A stretch of 64,000 bases of DNA from the NCBI GenBank assembly GCA_020809705.1, contig CP085831.1, positions 1,426,001-1,490,000 of the forward strand, written 5' to 3'. Both the position numbers and the translations under genes were made by a program. This stretch comes from Calonectria ilicicola. Lineage: Eukaryota > Ascomycota > Sordariomycetes > Hypocreales > Nectriaceae. Below are positions 54,701-64,000 of this stretch, one piece after another (position 1 is the first letter of the stretch; the number at the start of each line of letters is the position of its first letter). The notes below the pieces were generated by a model that searched no databases, was not told the DNA's origin, and saw nothing but the letters and a program-made list of their open reading frames with translations.

Positions 54701-56882
54701 AGAAGGGACAACAAGACTGGAAGGAATTCTGGGTCTTGATTCCACTGTTGTCATTACAGGATTCGCTGAGCTTGGATCTGCTGGAAACTCGCGTACTAGA
54801 TGGGATCTCGAAGCTACTGGCGAGTACTCCCTTGAAGGTTGCATTGAGCTGGCATGGATGACTGGATTAATCAAGTACGAACAAAAGCGCCTTCATAAGG
54901 GTGCGGATATTGGCCCTGGCTGGGTTGAATGCGAAAAGAATGAGCCGATCAAGGATATTGAGGTCAAGGAAAAGCTTGAAGGCCGTTTGCGAGAGCATAC
55001 AGGTATCCGCCTGCTCGATCCTGATCATTACAGCAATGTGGACCCTCACCTCCGCAACATGCTCCATGAGGTTGGTGCCGAGGAAGACCTACCACCGTTC
55101 GAATGCTCAGCGCAGGCCGCTGAGGCATTCAAATCCCGCCACGGAGATCACGCGGAGATCTTGATCAATGATGGAACCACTGCCAAAGTACGAATCCAAA
55201 AGGGAGCATCCATTTTTGTCCCCAAGGCCATCAGATCTGAGTATTTCGTCGCAGCCCAGGTTCCGACCGGCTGGGATGCTTCCAAGTACGGAATTCCGGA
55301 AGAAGTCCTGGCACAGGCCGACCGTCCAGCTCTTTACGCTCTCACCACTGTAGCCGAGGCTTTTATCTGCTCTGGTATCACAGATGTATACGAGCTTTAC
55401 AAATACATCCACGTCTCGGAAGTTGGAAATTGCGTTTCTTCTGGTGCAGGCGGCCTTACGGCTATGCAAACTTTCCACCAGCAGCCCTTGCTTGGCAAGG
55501 AAATCCAGAGCGATATTCTCTCCGAGGCCTTTATTGGAACCGCTGCAGCTTGGGTTAACCTAATGATGCTTTCTTCTTCAGGTCCTTTGAAGACGTCTGC
55601 CGGAACTTGTGCCACTTCACTAGAATCTCTTGACACTGCATATGATCTCATTCGCTCCGGAAGAACCCGAATGTGTCTCGCCGGAGGTTGGGATGTATTC
55701 ACTCGCCCAGTATACTACGAGTTTGGAGAGATGGGCGCCACCCTCAACTCTGCTGAGGATATGGAGCGCGGTCGAGAGCCCAGAGAGATGTCTCGACCTT
55801 TCACATCAACTCGCAACGGATTTGTTCTGAGCGAGGGTGTCGGTATCCAAGTCATCACCAGCGCCTCCCTTGCTCTTAAAATGGGTCTCCCAATCTATGG
55901 TGTAATTGCCATGACCCATATCGCCTCTGACAAGGTCGGCCGATCAATTCCAGCACCTGGACGAGGTCTTCTGACTGCTGCTAAGCAAGCCGTAACTGGC
56001 CATACTTCGGCATTTTTGGATCCCAAGACTCGCGCCAAGAGAATTCAGACTTCTCTTGGTCACGTAGATAGACAGTGCGAAGCAGACATCGAGGACATCA
56101 TGATGGAGGTGGAGGCTCTCGTCAACCAAGGCTTCAACGTGAGCGCCACGGAGACGCAAGCACGCGTTCAAAGCATTAAGCAGGCATCTGAGCTAGAGAA
56201 GAAGGCAATTATTCGCGAGTTGGGTTCCAACTACTGGAGGAACGACCCCAGCATCTCACCCATCACAGGTGCCTTATCAGTCTTTGGCCTCACCATCGAA
56301 GACATTACATTTGCTAGTCTCCACGGTACTGCCACAAAGCTCAACGATTTCAACGAGTGCGCAACTTTGGACCGACAAATGCGGCATCTCGGCCGACACG
56401 TCGGAAACCCCATCTTCACAATCGCCCAAAAGTCGGTTGTTGGCCACGGTGTTGGAGCTTCCGGCGCTTGGGCACTGAACGGCGCCCTGCAGGCCATGCA
56501 TTCGGGTATAATCCCTGGTAATCGCAATGCAGACAACATTGAAAAGCGTCTTGAAGCATTTGAGATGGTTCTTTTGGCGAATGAAAACATTCAGCTCGAC
56601 CCAGATCAGGTCAAGGCATTTACTGTCACGTCATTCGGGTTTGGCCAGAAGGGCGCTCAAGTTATCATCGTCCATCCTCGTTACTTGTATGCCGCTATTT
56701 CAAAGGATGAATACAGCAGCTATCGAACTAAGCAAATGAAGAGGGGTCGGGTTGCCGAGAGAGAGCTAGATCGCGGCCTGCATGGTCAGGGCATGTTCAA
56801 GGCAAAGGAAGATCCTCCGTACGTGGGCGATGAGTATGACTTCTTGCTTAATCCTCTCATGAGAACAGATTCTGTTGTATAG
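51770..56882 (+). CDS. Fatty acid synthase alpha subunit without PPT domain, cluster-dedicated
   Basis: Four exons (51770-51843, 51901-51927, 51993-52435, 52501-56882) give 1641 aa. The first junctions restore LLEHQFSSPVQWIATQD, the start of the MPT-completing segment found in all fungal alpha subunits. An Ala/Pro-rich linker follows, then the acyl carrier domain with the pantetheine site GRSALQNE (Ser184, next to an exon border), the ketoreductase (IIGAGKKSIGFHV near 595, YVESK), and the ketosynthase with Cys1218 in GTCATSLES, HGTATK and KSVVGHG. The protein ends soon after the ketosynthase (DPPYVGDEYDFLLNPL), where primary alpha subunits go on into a phosphopantetheinyl transferase domain of about 200 residues. 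That domain is absent, as in HexA-type alpha subunits (family knowledge). Its ACP must therefore be activated in trans. Confidence 0.94.
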
Positions 56883-57662
56883 GCTTATTAGAATGTAGTA
56901 TTGTTACAGTGTAGAGTTTATGTCAGTTAAAGTCGGTTTGGTATTATTGTCTAAACATCAATAAATTAACTTGTACCTGTGTGACCAGTACCAATTTCCT
57001 ACCCAGCTATTCTTCATATTTCAAGGCTTACTTGTCCGCCCAATGGATTAGATAGACAAGACAGTTGTGAACCTGGAGGACATGATGCCCTTACACCATT
57101 AGTGCACATTTGACTCGAAAACAACAACCATCTTGACATAATCGACGCGAGGGGTAAGGACAGCAACCGTACCTCAGCAAGATGTTGCAGTCTCATCTAC
57201 TTGGTGTGAGATGAAGAAGCGCTGTGGATAGTGTTCATGCTAGCCCAGGATTTCGCTAGGCATCTTTGGAAGCTTGGTCATTGAAGCCGTGAGAAATTTG
57301 AACAACCCATTCGGTAACCAGTTTTCGCCTATTAAGTATTTCATAATCTACTGGAAGGCTCAGGTGTTGGATGAGAGGTGGCTAACTCAGATTTAAAGCT
57401 GAAAAGAAGGATGTAAGGTTATTGATGACCAACTAACTAAATCAGGCTGTGTGTTTTCCAGTAGCCTGATGCAGAAAAAGCACGACAATGCTTGATGGGA
57501 GGATAAGTAAGCTGACGATTGGCCAATGAAACCTCAGATATCCACTATATCAATTTCTTTGGACTTACGGGGGCATTGATTACGCACATTTTCGAGTGCA
57601 CCCTGATTTGAACGGCGACAAACGGTTCTCATTAATTTTGCTGTCTACAAAAAATACTAATT
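56883..57662. other. Intergenic, cluster edge
   Basis: About 780 bp after the FAS alpha stop with no supported gene. Composition is ordinary, and RIP-like decay begins only further right. Confidence 0.45.
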
Positions 57663-58081
57663 ATGGCATCGCGGGCATGGCAAGCAATCCAGGCCATGGT
57701 AACAAAACCAGCCCAGAGAGGGCGACAGGGGGGCTACAGGGCGTTGCACAAGCTCGTTGACACCTACTCACGCTTCCTCCGCTCCGTGGGACTCGAGATT
57801 ACGAATATGACTCAAGGGCCTGAAGAAAGGAAGCAATTGTATGTAGTCTCATGGAAAGTTGCATCGGCGCGCTGTGGGGTTCACATATTTCCTGTTGTTG
57901 TTACAGTCGTCATTATTACCATGAATTTCCTTGGCTGGTTCATTGGTGGTCAATTGCAGGGGCCACGGAACGCAGACAGTATCAAGATGGGCATCTTACA
58001 GATTTGTGCCAAGGCATAGGAGTGACTTATTGTTACCAGTCTCTTCACTGTTGTGTTTTATGTGTTGTGTTCTAAAATAGT
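57663..58081 (+). pseudogene. Decayed membrane-protein gene truncated next to transposon
   Basis: The first 118 codons (MASRAWQAIQAMV...) are open and contain one hydrophobic segment (VVVTVVIITMNFLGWFIGG). The frame then hits TAG at 58017 and TGA at 58023, but similarity to the expected continuation goes on in the same frame (LIVTSLFTVVFYVL), as in fungal multi-TM hypothetical proteins. Both stops are explained by C-to-T change (CAG to TAG, CGA to TGA). The rest of the gene is missing and the transposon begins at 58159. I read it as a gene lost through nearby insertion and spreading RIP. The family name is uncertain. Confidence 0.55.
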
Positions 58082-58158
58082 TTTTAGTTCTCTGAATCCT
58101 TTCACTTAAGCCCAAATGATCACGAAGGCAAGTGAGGTGCGGTGAATATATTTGATTA

Positions 58159-58232
58159 CTCGTTGGCTCATGTGGGGCTGCCGCCTCAGGCGATCCAACT
58201 TAGCAAGCTAAGTTGGTCACAAAATTGTGAGA
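58159..58232 (+). repeat. Left terminal inverted repeat
   Basis: 74 bp, identical in inverse to the right end. It contains a nested palindrome CCAACTTAGC-AA-GCTAAGTTGG and the smaller CGCCT-CA-GGCG, which could be binding sites for the transposase. Confidence 0.9.
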
Positions 58233-60988
58233 CAGCCACAAAATTATAAGACACCTCATTACCCCTCTCCATCTTTTTTCCTATATAATTTATATACAAA
58301 CTAAGATCTTAATAGTTAAAAGAGAGTATAATTATATTTACTTTTATTATTATGTTTTTAGAAGTTAATTTGAAGGTAGTAAAAGAGATATTATAATTAT
58401 ATGTATATTTTTTTAATAATTGTATATGTAATAAGGTTAAGAAGAAGCTTTTTATAGTATAGTAAGCTATTATTTAGTATTTAGGTATATTATATATAAT
58501 AGTTTTTAGGTTTATTAAGAAGCTTAAGTAAGAGGAGGATAATATTAAATTATTAATTAATTAATTAAGATAATTAATAAATAAAGAAGATAAGGTTATT
58601 ATTATTTTTATTATTTAAATATAAAGATTTAGATTTTTAATTTTAAAATTAGAAATTAAGGATATTATTAATATTTTTTATATAATAAAGATTTAAAAAT
58701 ATAATTTATTAATAAAATATAGTATTTTGATTTTTATAATAATTATTTTAAATTTTAAAAGATAATTTTAAGAATTATTAATTAATTTTATAAATTTTAA
58801 AAAATTAATAATATTAAAGATATTAAAAATTTCTTTAAATAATTTATTAAAATTATTAAGAATTATAAAATTAATACTTTTAAATATTAAAATATAAATT
58901 AATATAATATTAAAATTATTATATTTAAAAAGAAGATCTAATACTTTATTATATATATTAAATAATAGATTTATATTTAAATTTTTAATTTTTTTAATTA
59001 TAAATCTTATACTATTATTAATATAAATAATATTATAAAGAATATAATTTTAATATAAATTATATTTAAAGTATTTTTAATATTAAATTAAGTATATATT
59101 AATATTAATCCTAAAATATAATTTATAATATTAAAAATAGCTTTTTTTAATAGTAAGATTACTTTTAAATAAATATAATATTTTAATAAATATTTATAAG
59201 GTAAGTTAGTAATAATAAAGTATAAAGAAGTTATTTTGGAGGAGTGGTTCAATTATAATAAATTTTTTAAAGATCTAATTTAATAATATATTTAATACAA
59301 TATACTATTAGTTGTTTATATTGAGAATAAAGGGATTTTTTATTTTTTTATTCTAAATAACTTTTTTAATTATAGCTTTTTTATATTTTATAAGTATTAT
59401 ATTAAATTTAATATTATTTTAATTTTTCTATTATCTTATTTAATATATATATTATAATTTATAAATATTAATATTTTTTAATCTTTAAAAAATATATATT
59501 AAAAAATAGTTTATTATATAATATAAAGAGATAATATTACCTTTATATACTTTAACTTTATAATTAACTTTTAAATAATTTAAATAATAAATCCTTTATA
59601 TATAAAAATATATAATAATAAAATAATAAAAATTCTTTAATAAAAAATTTAAAAGTAAAAATATTATCTCTACCTTTAAAAAAACTAGCATTTTCCCCCT
59701 ACTATTAAGCCTATAATATAATATCTTCTTTATAAATAGATAAAAGTAAAAAAAATAATTTACCTTATTTATACCTTCCTTTTATTATTAAAAATATATT
59801 TCTAATATATTTTTAATATAATAAAGTATATATAAAAAAATATAATAAAATCTTTAACTCTTTAATTATATAAAAGTTTAGGTAAATATATAATATTATT
59901 ACTAAGGTATTATTTTTTTAGACTATAATTAACACCTATATAGATAATTAATATATATATATATTAAGAAGTAATATTATAAGAAGAAAAGAGGAAAAAA
60001 GATAAATCTATAGAAGATTTCTTTTATAATATTAATCTTTAAGAGCTTTATAATTAGTAAGAAGAGTAAATTACTAAGATTTATAAGAAAGAAAATAAAA
60101 TATAAATTTATTTTATTTAATTAATATTATTTTAAAAGATAAAAAGGATAAAAAAAGAATAATAAAATAATAAAGAAGTTATTATTAATAATAATAAAAA
60201 GAAATTAATATTTAAAAAATAATTTTAATATATAAAGAAGGATAAAAAATATTTATTTATAAATATATAATAATTATAAAGAATTTAATTATTTAATAAA
60301 TAAACTAATAAATTTATAATAAATATAGATTTATTTTTTAAGATTAAAGAGTTAATTTTATATATTAAATATACTTTAAAGCCTCTTAATATAGTAAATT
60401 AGACTATTATATTAAATAATAATAATATTATAATTTTTAACCTAATCTAATTATTTATTAATAATAAAAGTAATAAAGCTAATAAAAATAAAAAAAAAAT
60501 CTTCTATTAATAAAAATACTTTAAATTAATAAAAAAAAGATCTTATAATAATAATAATTATTATTATTAATTATATTATTAAATAATTTTAATCTATCTT
60601 TATTATTATCTTTAAAATATATCTTAATACTATACCCTTTATAATTACTATAATATATTATAAACTATAAAAAAATTAAAAAAATTATTAAAAAAAGAAA
60701 AATTATATAATAAATAAAATTATATAATTTATAAAATATAATATTAATATAAATTATATAAAAAACTATTTAAAAAGTAATAATATATAAAAGCTTAAAT
60801 AATAACTTCTACTTTAAAATAATAACTTATATATATTTAACCTAATCTAATATCTTTAAATATCTTCAAATTTCACTTATTTATATTTTAACAAAAATTA
60901 TAAATAAATTAATAATAATAAAAAATAAAATTCCCAATAAAACACTACAAAATTCAGCCTTTGCTAATATCTTATAATTTTATAGCTA

Positions 60989-61062
60989 TCTCACAATTTT
61001 GTGACCAACTTAGCTTGCTAAGTTGGATCGCCTGAGGCGGCAGCCCCACATGAGCCAACGAG
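60989..61062 (-). repeat. Right terminal inverted repeat
   Basis: Inverse of the left repeat, 74 of 74 bases. The last 74 bp kept normal composition while the DNA just inside is RIP-mutated. Confidence 0.9.
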
Positions 61063-61298
61063 TAGTGAGATGCGCACATGTCGAGTGTCAGGTTGAAACT
61101 GCGCAACCAATCACAACGGTATTTCTTTTCGCTAGCTGGTTAGAAGTGGGCTGTGCATCGTGGCGGCTTGGAGATTGGCCATCTGATTCCTTGCGGGGTC
61201 GACTTGGTATGATAGTGATATCTGTGCGACGTGGTGGGCTCATCAGGCTCGTTCATCCTTAACCGCCACTCTACGCTGGGATACTTGTAAAAAAAAAG

Positions 61299-64000
61299 AT
61301 GCAACGTTACCTTGCTACAATTTTCTTTTTCCTCGGTGTATTTAGCATAATGTGCTTGTATTCCATTATCCCTGCTATCCTCTATCCAGGATTGGATCGT
61401 GGCGTCGACAAGGCTCCGCCCTACCGGAGCGCGCGGGAATTTGTTTCCCAAAAACCACCAACGGAATTCCAATTCTCATCCCCAAGGATCATTTCTGAAG
61501 TTTATTCAAGATTATCAGCGTACAATGAATGTGTGGGTCTCTTAGTGGATAGTAGCGAAAGTTCCAAAACAACTCCAATCAGCGTCAATGAAGAAAATGA
61601 CGCACCCGAGTTGACATTCTCGGATTATACCATTGGATGGATCTGCGCTCTACCAAAAGAGCGAACTGCCGCAATGTTCATGCTCGATATGGTTCATCGA
61701 GACCTTCCAAACCCATCAAATGATCGTAACACCTATACCCTTGGTTCGATTGGCGAACACAACATTGTTATCCTTGGTTTACCCCTGGGTAGAATCGGAA
61801 CCAATTCAGCAGCTGTGGCTTCAAATCAGCTATTAAACACTTTTCCAGAAATAAAATTCCTATTCTTAGTAGGTATCGGCGGAAGGGTCCCTCCCAAGGT
61901 GAAACTTGGAGATGTTGTGGTCAGTAAACCAACTGGCCAATACAATGGAGTGGTCCAGTGGGATTTTGGAAAGGCAGAAAAAGGTGGTTTTATCAGATAC
62001 GGGGCGCTGAATAGTCCACCAACGGCATTGTTAACAGCTTTGAACAAGTTTCAGGTCATCCATGGGAGCCATGGGTCGAACATACCTCGATTCCTAGACG
62101 ACTTCAAGAAGAATTGGCCTGATTTAGCCCAAGAATATTCTTGGTCAGAGAGGCTTTTGGATCCTCTAGCTACAGATGCAAAGCATATGAGAACGGTGCC
62201 GGTTGTGCATTACGGACTTATCGCCTCTGGTAACCAAGTGATCAAGGATGAGAGGATTCGTGACAGCCTTGATTCTAGTCTTGATGGGGAATTGTTGTGC
62301 ATTGAAATGGAGGCTGCGGGTTTAATGAATGACTTTCCGTGTCTCGTTATCCGGGGTATTTGCGACTATGCAGACTCTCAAAAGAACGATGAGTGGCAAG
62401 AGTATGCGGCAATTGTGGCCGCGGCGTACGCAAAGGATCTTTTAAAAACCTTACCAGTTAGTGAGGTCGCCGCACAGCGACACATAAAAAGTATCTTAGA
62501 CCAAGGTAGGTCATCACTGAATCACAAACAAAGAAATTTACTAACAAAATCAAGTGACCAACAATACGTTTAGAATTGAATCTAAACTAAATACCCAAGA
62601 AAACCGTGAAATAGTAGATTGGATCGCTCCAACAAATTACGGCATTCAATACAGCGAATTGATTAGAAAAGTTTACCCTGGGACTGGCGATTGGTTCTTG
62701 TAATCTATTCAGTACGCGAAATGGCTTAAGTCTAGCAATGAGACTCTATATTGCTTGGGTCTCCCTGGTGCAGGTAAATCATTTACAGCGACGATAGTGT
62801 TGAATGACTTGTTCGAGAGATACCAAAATGTCCCCGAAGTGGGTGTTGCGTTTGTATATGGCAACTTTCATCTCAGGGAGGAACAAAATATTGAAGACTT
62901 GCTTGCAAATCTGTTAAAACAATACTCAAAGATCTTCATCGTTGTCGATGCGTTGGATGAGATACAAGCCTCCGATAACCGTTTAGCGAAATTACTAGAT
63001 TCATTATTCGACCTGCAGGAAGTATACAGTATATCTATATTAGCGACATCACGAGATGTTCCAGATATTACGAAGAAATTCGGGAAGGCGGCGTTTCTAG
63101 AAATACGGGCACAAGATGAAGATATAGGCATATTTCTGGATGAAGAGATGAATAGACTGTCAGAAAATACCCGAGATAACCCAGAGCTGAGGTCACTTAT
63201 CAAGTCTAGAATTATCTTTTCTGCCAAAGGAATGTATGAAGACTAGCCAACTTTTATAGAACTGACTGACTGATTTTTGCTAAGGTTTCTTCTTGCACGG
63301 CTTTATATTGAAACCCTCGCAGGAAAGACAACTATCAAAGGAATCAAATCATTCTTGCAAAACCTACCAGCAACTTCAGAGGTAGAGCTCTACAGCCTTG
63401 CTTATAATGAAATCATGAATCGGATAGTGGGACAGCCTGGAGATCGGCAAAAGCTCGCCATAGATGTTTTGTCATGGATAGCCATAGGTCGCAGACCGCT
63501 CACAGTATCAGAACTCCGTACGTTCCTGGCTGTGGAACCTGGTAGTGGCAAACTTGATGCAGAAAATATGCCACAGGTACAGGACATGATATCAGTTTGT
63601 GCGGGACTAGTGAAGGTTGATTCTGAGACTGGAATCCTTCAACTAGCACACCATACGATCAAAGAGTATTTTGATAAGACACGAGCTCATTGGTTTCCAA
63701 CTTCAGAGTCTAGCATCGCGTTAATCTGTGTTAGTTATTTATTGTTTGACGAGTTCGAGAACATCTCGGAGTTTTCGGTAAATACGTCGCTGCCATTACC
63801 TCCCCGACATCCTTTCATTCCACGAAGGCCGTTTTTAAAAGAGCCATCTTTTGGAATTTTTTGGTCAGATCATAGCTTTGATTCTTCTGAGATTAAGCAA
63901 TACTTCTGGGAGTGGTTACACCAAAACCCGGCTTTTGAGTATGCTGCAAGGTACTGGGGCCACCATACCCGCAACTCTGAGACTGTGAGAGACGAGTTTG
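61299..64000 (+). pseudogene. PNP-NACHT NLR-like gene, in-frame stop, runs off the window
   Basis: NOD-like receptor architecture. Exons 61299-62505, 62555-63233 and 63285 onward. The N terminus has one hydrophobic helix (residues about 5-30), unusual for the family, then a nucleoside-phosphorylase (PNP_UDP) domain from about residue 108 (YTIGWICALPKE, FLVGIGGRVP, LCIEMEAAGLMNDFPCLVIRGICDYAD). A linker (NREIVDWIAP) leads to the NACHT ATPase: Walker A GLPGAGKSF, Walker B FIVVDALDEI, sensor-like LATSRDVPD. A winged-helix-like part (VLSWIAIGRRPLTVSELRTFLAV) follows and is open to the window end. A TAA at 62701 lies in frame between PNP and NACHT (WFL-stop-SIQYAKWL); CAA to TAA would explain it. 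Fungal NLRs of this type act in non-self recognition. It could be a true pseudogene, an allele or a sequence error. Confidence 0.75.

Larger units (their letters stand above)
58159..61062. mobile_element. RIP-degraded DNA transposon with 74-bp terminal inverted repeats, TA target site
   Basis: 2904 bp. Perfect inverted repeats at 58159-58232 and 60989-61062, starting CTCGTTGGCTCATGTGGGG, flanked by TA on both sides (58157-58158 and 61063-61064). Beyond the perfect part the repeats continue for about 20 bp, and there every difference is C in the left copy against T in the right copy. The interior is almost pure AT with stops in every frame, so no transposase can be read. The TA duplication suggests a Tc1/mariner-type element, but it is longer than Fot1, so the superfamily is not certain. 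Confidence 0.85.

Noticed and set aside
57839..57906. Possible intron (GTATGT...TTACAG) in the decayed membrane-protein gene
   Set aside because: Removing it breaks the frame, while the unspliced frame reads smoothly into the hydrophobic segment.
62698..62714. A 13-nt intron (GTAATCTATTCAG) that would remove the TAA in the NLR gene
   Set aside because: Far below the minimum size of fungal introns; a nonsense change is the simpler reading.

Overview
The window comes from a filamentous ascomycete (Pezizomycotina; a hypocrealean fungus is a guess from overall gene content, not proven). Support: short introns with GT..AG ends and CTAAC-like branch points, C2H2 plus fungal_trans and bHLH regulators, a multimodular NRPS, two-subunit fungal fatty acid synthase (FAS), a PNP-NACHT receptor-like gene, and AT blocks in which nearly every C and G is lost, the hallmark of repeat-induced point mutation (RIP).

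Layout. (1) 1-1786: two intron-bearing tRNA-Gly(GCC) genes in otherwise empty DNA. (2) 1787-16719: a catabolic-looking group: 3-hydroxyisobutyrate-dehydrogenase-like enzyme, two metallo-beta-lactamase-fold hydrolases, a carboxymuconolactone-decarboxylase-family protein, two zinc-type MDR dehydrogenases, an Old-Yellow-Enzyme-type reductase, one unknown protein and a C2H2/fungal_trans regulator. It looks like a co-regulated pathway for a lactone or aromatic-derived compound (inference). (3) 17240-24202: accessory DNA with a coiled-coil protein, a 4.1-kb AT block holding a RIP-ruined Fot1/pogo transposon and a nearly intact solo LTR, a broken gene and a small hypothetical gene. (4) 24837-56882: a compact biosynthetic gene cluster. 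(5) 57663-61062: a decayed membrane-protein gene cut off next to a 2.9-kb RIP-ruined transposon with 74-bp inverted repeats. (6) 61299-64000: a PNP-NACHT gene with an in-frame stop, running off the window.

The biosynthetic cluster is the main interest. It holds a 3289-residue NRPS (T-C-C-A-T-C-A-T-C), a GliT/thioredoxin-reductase-like flavoprotein, a dedicated FAS beta subunit (1896 aa after splicing), a bHLH regulator, a 14-TM MFS exporter, an alpha/beta hydrolase and a dedicated FAS alpha subunit (1641 aa, no phosphopantetheinyl transferase domain). I infer that the FAS pair makes an acyl starter, the NRPS takes it through its A-less N-terminal carrier, adds two residues and releases through the terminal C domain; the flavoprotein and hydrolase would tailor the product or protect the host, the MFS would export it and the bHLH protein would control it. 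Intergenic regions of the cluster share a palindromic motif (GTGGYGCCAC) and three of them carry a CACGTG box.

Exon borders were set by hand from GT/AG sites, reading frame and family knowledge; no alignment or search was run. CDS coordinates span first to last coding base, with exons listed in the evidence.
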